A stretch of 6,304 nucleotides of DNA from Clostridia bacterium (GTDB lineage Bacteria; Bacillota; Clostridia; Oscillospirales; CAG-272), in NCBI GenBank assembly GCA_900754175.1, contig CAAEBS010000029.1:1-6304 (forward strand), in the 5' to 3' direction. Each line of letters opens with the position of its first letter. Position 1 is the stretch's first letter. Shown piece after piece: positions 1-4,836 of the stretch. A model generated the notes under the pieces. It saw nothing but the letters and a program-made list of their open reading frames with translations, was not told the origin of the DNA and searched no databases. A program made the translations under genes and the position numbers.

Positions 1-188
1 GGAGGGCGAAGCCCGGAGTCGAACCCGGAGGGCGACCGCAGGTCGGGATCTCCAATGGGCGAGCGCACCGACCCTTGCACTGCACCCCCGCAACGGTAAA
101 ACCCCGGGTCAGCATACCCCCTACCCCTTGTTCAAAAGTCTTTTGAAAGGGGTCCGGGGAAAACTTTTCTTCAGAAAAGTTTTCCCCG
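1..188 (-). repeat. Dispersed repeat, left copy (truncated by window start)
   Basis: Read on the minus strand from 188 to 1, this stretch matches 5797-5986 on the plus strand over its whole length, at roughly 85% identity by eye with a few small indels. The element starts with a 34-nt perfect hairpin, continues through a second weaker inverted repeat (around 124-152), then a more variable middle, and ends in GC-rich conserved blocks: CGACC/GGTCG (about 33-46) and GGGC-GAA-GCCC (4-14). The right copy goes on for about 14 more bases (the familiar GTCATCCTGAGC motif), so this copy probably continues left of position 1. It has no coding potential. It lies immediately behind the dacF-like gene, in the same orientation relative to that gene as the right copy is to its own upstream gene. 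Confidence 0.88.
155..188 (-). terminator. Perfect hairpin behind the dacF-like gene, probable transcription terminator
   Basis: Arms 155-170 and 173-188 are perfect 16-nt reverse complements separated by two bases. The stem has a GC base (CGGGG/CCCCG) and an A/T-rich upper part (AAAACTTTTCT). It starts four bases after the stop codon of the minus-strand gene. There is no clean T-run beyond the stem; a T-run (GTTTT) lies within the 3' arm instead, so termination is inferred from position and stability. Because of its symmetry it could also act on the other strand. Confidence 0.6.
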
Positions 189-192
189 TTAT

Positions 193-1572
193 TCAATTGG
201 ATGACCTTTTGAAATCGGATTGCTGGTAGCGTTTGCGGCGCAACAGGCGCTCCAGCCATAAAAAGTACACAAGGCAAAGAATCACAAAGGCGATCAGGGC
301 AATCAGAGTGGCACGGTTGAAGAAAAAGTGCTTCATCGAGTCCATGCCTTTCAGAAAAGAATTGATCTCCATATCCTTTCCCGCAACCAACGGTGAATGG
401 CAGAGCCACTCCTCGCCGTAATATACGTCCACACCGCCCACGACCGTGCCTTTTTTTACCGGAGCGGTGATCTCATCCCGGTAAAGATAGTAGCGGTAGG
501 AAATATCGTTCTTCGGGTCGGCAATATCAGGAATCAGGCCGACGAGTGAAGTCGGAAGCGTGCAGGCAATTGTCGCCGTGTCGTCCTTTACGTTGTCCGG
601 CATGGCAAGTTTCACCGGGATCCGGCAGATCTCGGTTCCCGCCTTGGCGTATTCGATCACACTGAAATTGCCGATCGCATAATCCAGCAGATTGTCGGCA
701 ATCCGGAAAGACTGCACCACTTCGTCGGTTGCAGAAGCTCCCATGACGATACAGAGATAAGACGCCGTGTCGTATTTTGCGTAGGTTACCACACACCAGC
801 CGCCACGCTCGGTCATGCCGGCGATCAGCCCCTGCGCATACCGGTTCTGATAGCCCTGATAATAATAGGAACTGATGAGAGAATTCCGGTTGTGTATGGT
901 CTTTCCCGTCTGTTCCACCGAACCGCCCGGCAGAAACAGGTAGGAGGGGGCGGAACTGATCTGCATATAGGTCTTGTCCTTCACCGCCGCATTGGCGATC
1001 AGAATAACGTCGCTCAGCGTCGTCAGCATCTGATTGTCGTCAAGCCCGGTCGGGTTGGTAAAATAAGTGCTGCTGCAACCGATGGAGGCGGCATAGCGGT
1101 TCATTTCCTCCACGAACGCCGGCACACTGCCGGAACAGAGGATCGCCAGCGCCTGCGCCGGGTCATTGTAGCCGCCGCACAGCATCCCGTAAAACAGATC
1201 CCGTATCTGCACGTTCATACCGACTTCCAGCCCCATGCGGGAACCTTCCACACCGTCAAGCATTGCCTGCGTCAGCAAAATCTCGTCCTCCATCCGGTTG
1301 CCGAGGATTCCAAGCGCTACCATGCCGGTCACGATCTTCACGACCGACGCCGGGGCGATCTTCTCGCCGGTGCTCCGCATTGCCATTACCTTGTCGCTTT
1401 CGTAATTGTACAGATAAACCGAGCGGGCGCCCGAAATATCAGGAACCTCCGGCATTTTGGGCACTTCGGCGTCCGCCGCCAGAACGGGCGTCGGCATAGC
1501 AGCAATCAGAAGCACGGCGCAAAGAAAAAGGAGAAGCACAGGCAGGAGTTTTCGGAAAATACGTTTTCTCAT
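193..1572 (-). CDS. D-alanyl-D-alanine carboxypeptidase-like protein (DacF/PBP5 family), probably catalytically inactive
   Basis: 459 residues. A signal peptide (MRKRIFRKLL then a Leu-rich core, cleavage near VLAADA, about residue 33) is followed by a peptidase S11 domain (about 45-300), a PBP5 C-terminal-type beta domain (about 303-400) and a C-terminal membrane helix (420-440) ended by RRKR. The domain should therefore face the cell-wall side. The nucleophile motif SxxK is intact (S76-V-V-K79), and family landmarks such as FTNPTGLDD (171-179) are clear. The SxN motif reads G134-Y-N136, losing its serine, and the KTG motif reads I250-A-G252, losing the lysine needed for catalysis in PBP5-type enzymes. 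Active family members trim the terminal D-Ala of peptidoglycan pentapeptides; this one may only bind or regulate. The start is set by AAAGGAG eight bases upstream; a longer in-frame extension to 1770 overlaps ireB and lacks a signal peptide at its N-terminus. It is the last gene of the bioY-ireB operon, 38 bases after ireB. Confidence 0.9.
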   Translation of the reverse strand: MRKRIFRKLLPVLLLFLCAVLLIAAMPTPVLAADAEVPKMPEVPDISGARSVYLYNYESDKVMAMRSTGEKIAPASVVKIVTGMVALGILGNRMEDEILLTQAMLDGVEGSRMGLEVGMNVQIRDLFYGMLCGGYNDPAQALAILCSGSVPAFVEEMNRYAASIGCSSTYFTNPTGLDDNQMLTTLSDVILIANAAVKDKTYMQISSAPSYLFLPGGSVEQTGKTIHNRNSLISSYYYQGYQNRYAQGLIAGMTERGGWCVVTYAKYDTASYLCIVMGASATDEVVQSFRIADNLLDYAIGNFSVIEYAKAGTEICRIPVKLAMPDNVKDDTATIACTLPTSLVGLIPDIADPKNDISYRYYLYRDEITAPVKKGTVVGGVDVYYGEEWLCHSPLVAGKDMEINSFLKGMDSMKHFFFNRATLIALIAFVILCLVYFLWLERLLRRKRYQQSDFKRSSN

Positions 1573-1580
1573 GTGTGCGT

Positions 1581-1587
1581 CTCCTTT
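1581..1587 (-). promoter_or_regulatory. Ribosome binding site that fixes the dacF-like start
   Basis: AAAGGAG on the minus strand, eight bases before the ATG at 1572. It lies in the short gap after ireB and selects the start that gives a normal signal peptide. Confidence 0.8.
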
Positions 1588-1610
1588 GATTTTGACAGAT
1601 TTCGGCGGTT

Positions 1611-1844
1611 TCAGATTTCCAGGTAACTGCGGATCAGCTCTTTCAGCAGAGCGTCCCTGTCCACGTGCTGAATCATGCCACGGGCATTTTTCCAGTCGGT
1701 GATGTAAACCGGATCTTCGGAAAGAATATAACCGGCAATCTGCCGGACCGGGTCGTAACCCTTTTCGCAAAGAGCGTCATAGATTTGGGACAGAATTTCT
1801 TTCAGCTCCTCCGGGGTGGCTTCATACGGATAATTTTCACTCAT
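1611..1844 (-). CDS. ireB: IreB-family regulatory phosphoprotein (UPF0297/YrzL)
   Basis: 77 residues, close to the family length (about 80-90). The core YDALCEKGYDPVRQIAGYIL (22-41), followed by SEDPVYI, NARGMI and DALLKELIRSYLE, matches the conserved UPF0297 pattern (EKGYNPxxQIxGYLLSGDPxYI...DARNLI...RDExxEELVKSYL). In Enterococcus faecalis IreB is a target of the PASTA Ser/Thr kinase IreK and acts in cephalosporin resistance and envelope homeostasis; that role is known for the family, not shown here. The N-terminus (MSENYPYEATPEELKE) is short and lacks the usual FDxTxxF-like segment where family members carry the phosphorylated threonines; only T10 remains. A good GGAGG site (1850-1854) precedes the ATG. 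It sits 17 bases behind bioY and 38 ahead of the dacF-like gene, rather than in the ireB-alaS-yrrK setting common in Firmicutes. Confidence 0.9.
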   Translation of the reverse strand: MSENYPYEATPEELKEILSQIYDALCEKGYDPVRQIAGYILSEDPVYITDWKNARGMIQHVDRDALLKELIRSYLEI

Positions 1845-1861
1845 ACAGACCTCCAGTACAG

Positions 1862-2431
1862 TCAGATCTTATTTTGCAGATCGGGCGGAAGATGTGGATA
1901 AATCCGGCGGGCAAGAAACGTAGCCAGCAGAATCTTTACGCAGTCGGGCAGGATAAACGGGAACACGCAGGCGAACAGAACCGAAGTCAGCGATGCGGCG
2001 CCGTTATTCCTTATGTAAAGCACCATATACCACACCGTGCCGAAAGCGTAGCAGACGAAAAGCCCCGCCAGCATGGAAACGATCATGACCCACGGCTTTC
2101 TTCCGAGGGCACGGATGCCGAGGCTGACGATCAGAGCGGTAAAGAGAAATCCTACGATATATCCGCCGGTGGTGCCGAGAATTGCCGCCGCTCCCGCACG
2201 GAAGCCGGTAAAGACCGGAACGCCCACCATGCCGAGCAGGATGTACGCCAGCACCGACAGGATGCTGACCTTCCAGGAAAACAGGGCAGAGATCAGAAAG
2301 ATCGCAAAAGTCTGCATGGTAAAGCTAATTACGTAGGGAATTGAGATCCAGGAGCAGATCGTGATGAGCGCTACGTTCATCGCTACGCAGGTAATGGTGT
2401 AAATGAGTTTTCGGGTGTTGGTGTTTGTCAT
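1862..2431 (-). CDS. bioY: Biotin transporter S component BioY (ECF family)
   Basis: 189 residues, the usual BioY size, and almost wholly hydrophobic with about six membrane segments (roughly 11-35, 38-52, 55-75, 86-106, 112-140, 147-173). Recognisable family features are the loop LLGMVGVPVFTGFRAGAAAI (65-84), GTTGGYIVGF (86-95; most relatives have GPTGGY) and the C-terminal PFILPDCVKILLA (158-170), whose Asp and Lys are typical of BioY. It binds biotin in the membrane and normally works with the shared EcfA/EcfT energising module, not encoded in this window. The start at MTNTNTRK is chosen because GCGGAGG lies just before it; an upstream in-frame start at 2467 would add 12 unconvincing residues and lies almost at the predicted transcript start. 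It is first of the three-gene minus-strand operon. Confidence 0.93.
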   Translation of the reverse strand: MTNTNTRKLIYTITCVAMNVALITICSWISIPYVISFTMQTFAIFLISALFSWKVSILSVLAYILLGMVGVPVFTGFRAGAAAILGTTGGYIVGFLFTALIVSLGIRALGRKPWVMIVSMLAGLFVCYAFGTVWYMVLYIRNNGAASLTSVLFACVFPFILPDCVKILLATFLARRIYPHLPPDLQNKI

Positions 2432-2435
2432 ACGT

Positions 2436-2440
2436 CCTCC
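2436..2440 (-). promoter_or_regulatory. Ribosome binding site that fixes the bioY start
   Basis: GGAGG on the minus strand, four bases before the ATG at 2431, within GCGGAGGACGT. It favours this start over the in-frame ATG at 2467. Confidence 0.75.
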
Positions 2441-2466
2441 GCAAGGCACAGGCTGTGCTTTCTGCA

Positions 2467-2485
2467 ATATACTGTCTTAGTATAT
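2467..2485. promoter_or_regulatory. Perfect palindrome over the bioY -10 region, candidate operator
   Basis: ATATACT and AGTATAT form perfect 7-bp arms around a 5-base spacer (GTCTT). The dyad covers the whole -10 hexamer (2479-2484) and reaches past the expected start site near 2472. That is where a repressor would block transcription. It does not resemble the known BirA operator (TTGTTAAC...GTTAACAA), and no regulator gene is in view. Confidence 0.5.
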
Positions 2486-2507
2486 CACGGATTCCGGCGG
2501 ATATCAA
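2479..2507 (-). promoter_or_regulatory. Sigma-A-type promoter for bioY-ireB-dacF
   Basis: On the minus strand, -35 TTGATA (2507-2502) and -10 TATACT (2484-2479) are separated by 17 bases. Expected transcript start is near 2472, giving a leader of about 40 bases before bioY, too short for a typical riboswitch. Confidence 0.75.
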
Positions 2508-2541
2508 CAAACTATTTGTGAATTTTTAATATTATGCAAAT

Positions 2542-2573
2542 TTTTTCCGTATGTCTTGATTTTTGCGGAAAAA
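2542..2573. promoter_or_regulatory. Inverted repeat flanking the fba -35 element
   Basis: TTTTTCCG (2542-2549) and CGGAAAAA (2566-2573) are perfect 8-bp arms 16 bases apart, with the fba -35 hexamer in the spacer. The arms are A/T-rich and may partly reflect promoter composition, so an operator role is only possible. Confidence 0.3.
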
Positions 2574-2584
2574 TGGTGTATAAT
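2556..2584 (+). promoter_or_regulatory. Sigma-A-type promoter for fba
   Basis: -35 TTGATT (2556-2561), a 17-base spacer, and a consensus -10 TATAAT (2579-2584). A/T-rich sequence upstream (2520-2546) could serve as an UP element. Expected start is near 2591, giving a leader of about 30 bases. The strength suits a glycolytic gene. Confidence 0.82.
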
Positions 2585-2604
2585 AAATCTCGAATTTAAA
2601 TCAT

Positions 2605-2610
2605 AAGGAG
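2605..2610 (+). promoter_or_regulatory. Ribosome binding site that fixes the fba start
   Basis: AAGGAG ends ten bases before the ATG at 2621. An in-frame TTG at 2612 would sit one base from it, which is too close, so the ATG is chosen. Confidence 0.8.
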
Positions 2611-2620
2611 ATTGAAATCA

Positions 2621-3484
2621 ATGTTAGTCTCAGCAAAAGAAATGCTTACCAAAGCAAAAGCAGGCAAATACGCCGTCGGTCAGTTCAACATCAACAACTT
2701 GGAGTGGTCCAAGGCGATCCTGCTGACTGCACAGGAACTGAATTCTCCCGTCATTCTCGGTGTTTCCGAGGGCGCAGGAAAATATATGTGCGGCTACAAA
2801 ACGGTTGTCGGTATGATCAACGGTATGCTGGAAGAGCTGAAGATCACCGTTCCGGTTGCCCTGCATCTGGACCACGGCGGATACGAAGCCTGCTACAAGT
2901 GCATCGATGCCGGATTTTCTTCGGTAATGTTCGACGGTTCGCACTATCCGATCGCCGAAAACGTGGCAAAGACCACCGAGCTTGTCAAGGTCTGTGCTGA
3001 AAAGGGGCTTTCCCTGGAGGCAGAGGTCGGCGCTATCGGCGGTGAGGAAGACGGCGTAATCGGTGCCGGCGAATGTGCCGATCCCGAAGAGTGCAAGATG
3101 ATCGCCGACCTGGGCGTGACCATGCTGGCTGCCGGCATCGGAAACATCCACGGCAAGTACCCCGCAAACTGGAAGGGACTTTCCTTCGAGACTCTGGACG
3201 CCATTCAGAAAAAGACCGGCGATATGCCCCTCGTTCTGCACGGCGGTACGGGAATTCCTGCGGACATGATCAAAAAGGCAATTTCCCTCGGCGTTGCCAA
3301 GATCAACGTAAACACCGAGTGCCAGCTTGCCTTTGCAGCCGCTACCAGAACCTATATCGAAGCAGGTAAGGATCTGGAGGGCAAGGGTTACGACCCCAGA
3401 AAGCTTCTGGCTCCCGGCTTTGAAGCGATCAAAGCGACCGTTAAGGAAAAAATGGAGCTGTTCGGCTCTGTCAACAAGGCGTAA
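2621..3484 (+). CDS. fba: Class II fructose-1,6-bisphosphate aldolase
   Basis: 287 residues, typical for the short class II aldolases of Firmicutes. It cleaves fructose 1,6-bisphosphate to glyceraldehyde 3-phosphate and dihydroxyacetone phosphate in glycolysis (and the reverse in gluconeogenesis), in the cytoplasm, using a divalent metal. Visible signatures: ALHLDHGG (80-87) with the catalytic Asp84 and metal-binding His85; DGSHYP (105-110); EAEVGAIGGEED (133-144) with the conserved acidic loop; GNIHGKY (174-180) with metal-binding His177; LHGGTG (206-211) with metal-binding His207; and the phosphate-binding NVNTE (229-233). All key residues are present and the frame is intact, so it should be active. 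The tagatose-bisphosphate branch of the family is less likely on the overall pattern but not fully excluded. It is transcribed alone, divergently from bioY, and followed by a hairpin. Confidence 0.96.
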   Translation: MLVSAKEMLTKAKAGKYAVGQFNINNLEWSKAILLTAQELNSPVILGVSEGAGKYMCGYKTVVGMINGMLEELKITVPVALHLDHGGYEACYKCIDAGFSSVMFDGSHYPIAENVAKTTELVKVCAEKGLSLEAEVGAIGGEEDGVIGAGECADPEECKMIADLGVTMLAAGIGNIHGKYPANWKGLSFETLDAIQKKTGDMPLVLHGGTGIPADMIKKAISLGVAKINVNTECQLAFAAATRTYIEAGKDLEGKGYDPRKLLAPGFEAIKATVKEKMELFGSVNKA

Positions 3485-3500
3485 GCTTTCAGAATACATT

Positions 3501-3531
3501 CAAAGGTTGCGGCCGTTGGCGGCAACCTTTG
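3501..3531 (+). terminator. Hairpin after fba, probable intrinsic terminator
   Basis: CAAAGGTTGC (3501-3510) pairs perfectly with GCAACCTTTG (3522-3531). The loop can add a GCC/GGC stem across a G-G mismatch. It starts 16 bases after the stop codon. The following T-run is poor (TTGCAT), so termination may be partial and some transcripts could run into the downstream GTPase genes. Confidence 0.6.
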
Positions 3532-3558
3532 TTGCATAAAATTCATATCCTGTATCAT
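3532..3558 (+). promoter_or_regulatory. Weak candidate promoter for the G3E GTPase pair
   Basis: TTGCAT (3532-3537) and TATCAT (3553-3558) could be -35 and -10 elements, but the spacer is only 15 bases. The TATCAT hexamer is exactly the spacer of the palindrome at 3544-3567. Offered mainly because the genes need a promoter between the fba hairpin and 3595. Confidence 0.25.
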
Positions 3559-3567
3559 CAGGATATG
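3544..3567. promoter_or_regulatory. Palindrome upstream of the His-rich GTPase, candidate operator
   Basis: CATATCCTG and CAGGATATG are perfect 9-bp arms around the 6-base spacer TATCAT. The site ends 27 bases before the start codon of a metal-handling gene, a fitting place for a metal-responsive repressor. It does not match the B. subtilis Zur box that I know. It could instead form an RNA hairpin in the leader. Confidence 0.45.
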
Positions 3568-3594
3568 TCAAAAGCAGATATGAGGTGATATCTT

Positions 3595-4770
3595 ATGACA
3601 AAAATTGATGTAATTTCCGGATTTCTCGGAGCCGGCAAGACCACGCTGATCAACCGTCTGATCAAAGAGGCGTATCAGGGTGAAAAAATCGTGCTGATTG
3701 AAAACGAGTTCGGACAGATCGGCGTGGACGGCGCTTTCCTGCAGGATGCGGGCGTTCAGATCACCGAAATGAATTCCGGCTGTATTTGTTGCTCTCTTGT
3801 AGGAGATTTCAGCAAGGCACTCCGTAAGGTCGTGGCGGAATACGCTCCCGACCGGATTCTGATCGAACCGTCCGGCGTCGGCAAGCTGAGCGACGTGACC
3901 CGCGCCGTGCTTTCTGCAGGCCTGGAAAACGTAACGCTGAACAGCTCGGTCGTCGTGGTGGACGTCAACAAGTGCAAGATGTATATGAAGAATTTCGGTG
4001 AGTTCTTCAACGACCAGATTGCAAACGCCGGTTGTATTCTGTTCAGTCACACCGACAAGACCACCGACGAAAAGCTTGCAGAGGCGCTGAAGCTGGTCCG
4101 GGAGCAGAACCCGACGGCTACGATCGTAACGACGCCGGCAGATCATCTGGACATCCAGACGCTGAAAGATGCGCTGGAGCAGGTTTCGACCCTGCAGCAC
4201 CATCTGGACGAGCTGATGGAGGAGGAAGAAGAGGACACCTGCCCGGTGTGTGGCGGACATCATCACCATCACGATCATGACCACGATGAAGATCACGAGC
4301 ATTGCCATGAACATCATCACGACGACGATGATGACGATGACGACGACGATGAACACGAGCATCATCACCACCATGATGACGATGACGACGATGGGGATGA
4401 GCACGAGCACCATCATCACGACGGTGGGGAATGTCATTGCCACGATCACGACCATGAGCACAACCACGAGCATCATCACCACCATCACCATGCTGATGAG
4501 ATCTTCACCAGCTGGGGACAGGAGACGGTGCGCAAGTACAGCGCTGAGGAAATGAAAGAAATTCTTTCCGCTCTCGGCGACGAAGAAAAATACGGAATCG
4601 TCCTGCGCTCCAAGGGAATTCTTCCCGCAAGCGACGGGGAATGGATCTATTTCGATTACGTTCCGGGTGAGCCGGATATTCGCCGGGGAAGCTCTGCGGC
4701 GATCGGAAAGATCTGCGTGATCGGCTCCGGACTTCACGAAGAAGCCCTCCGGGAGCTGTTCCGCCTGTAA
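3595..4770 (+). CDS. His-rich G3E-family GTPase (CobW/COG0523 metallochaperone)
   Basis: 391 residues. The N-terminal G3E domain (1-200) shows Walker A GFLGAGKTT (9-17), ENEFGQIGVDG (36-46), the family metal-binding motif GCICC (62-66) and the Walker B-like IEPSG (90-94). The base-recognition motif usually written NKxD reads S151-H-T-D154, keeping only the Asp. A CPVC zinc-knuckle-like pair (216-219) opens a tract (222-299) with 37 His, 24 Asp, 10 Glu and 3 Cys in 78 residues. The CobW C-terminal domain follows (301-391). COG0523 proteins use GTP hydrolysis to deliver or buffer Zn, Co, Ni or Fe; the metal here cannot be told. The start has GAGGTGA (3582-3588) well placed, and the gene ends in tandem TAA codons. 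It lies 66 bases ahead of a second G3E gene, probably in one operon. Not named cobW, since no cobalamin genes are nearby. Confidence 0.92.
   Translation: MTKIDVISGFLGAGKTTLINRLIKEAYQGEKIVLIENEFGQIGVDGAFLQDAGVQITEMNSGCICCSLVGDFSKALRKVVAEYAPDRILIEPSGVGKLSDVTRAVLSAGLENVTLNSSVVVVDVNKCKMYMKNFGEFFNDQIANAGCILFSHTDKTTDEKLAEALKLVREQNPTATIVTTPADHLDIQTLKDALEQVSTLQHHLDELMEEEEEDTCPVCGGHHHHHDHDHDEDHEHCHEHHHDDDDDDDDDDEHEHHHHHDDDDDDGDEHEHHHHDGGECHCHDHDHEHNHEHHHHHHHADEIFTSWGQETVRKYSAEEMKEILSALGDEEKYGIVLRSKGILPASDGEWIYFDYVPGEPDIRRGSSAAIGKICVIGSGLHEEALRELFRL
4327..4422 (+). repeat. 48-bp tandem duplication inside the His/Asp tract
   Basis: Two adjacent 16-residue units (residues 245-260 and 261-276), each an acidic run followed by DEHEHHHH, agree at 14 of 16 positions. 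At DNA level they differ mostly at third positions (GAT/GAC, CAT/CAC, GAA/GAG). This points to an in-frame duplication that has since drifted. Confidence 0.7.
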
Positions 4771-4797
4771 TAACGAAGAAAGGATCCGCTCATTTTT

Positions 4798-4815
4798 CCG
4801 CCGCTTTTGCGGCGG
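4798..4815. other. Intercistronic GC hairpin between the two G3E genes
   Basis: CCGCCGC and GCGGCGG are perfect 7-bp arms around TTTT. Neither strand has a T-run behind it, so it is not a standard terminator. The flanks (CATTTTTCC and GGAAGAAAAAATG) can pair further and would cover the weak GGAAG ribosome site of the second gene, so it may tune translation or mRNA stability. Confidence 0.5.
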
Positions 4816-4826
4816 GATGGGCGATC

Positions 4827-4831
4827 GGAAG
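4827..4831 (+). promoter_or_regulatory. Weak ribosome binding site of the second G3E gene
   Basis: GGAAG, five bases before the ATG at 4837, is a poor match compared with the other genes here. It still supports the ATG over the in-frame TTG at 4807, which lies inside the hairpin. Confidence 0.5.
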
Positions 4832-4836
4832 AAAAA

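Noticed and set aside
892..1626. A 244-codon plus-strand frame opposite the dacF-like gene
   Set aside because: Rich in Arg, His and Gln as expected for an antisense shadow; no start site or domain.
1573..1770. N-terminal extension of the dacF-like protein
   Set aside because: It overlaps ireB, has no ribosome site and would place the signal peptide inside the protein.
2485..2520. TTGTTGATA on the minus strand as half of a BirA operator
   Set aside because: No matching second half at the expected distance; the bases are explained by the -35 element.
2630..3499. A 289-codon minus-strand frame opposite fba
   Set aside because: Shadow of the codon pattern of fba, which has all aldolase motifs on the plus strand.
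3485..3594. A metal or cobalamin riboswitch ahead of the G3E genes
   Set aside because: The gap is only about 110 bases and is taken up by the fba hairpin and a small palindrome; no riboswitch core was recognised.
4250..4555. Plus-strand frame made almost only of Thr, Ile and Met
   Set aside because: Frame-shifted reading of the His/Asp tract (CAT/CAC, GAT/GAC).
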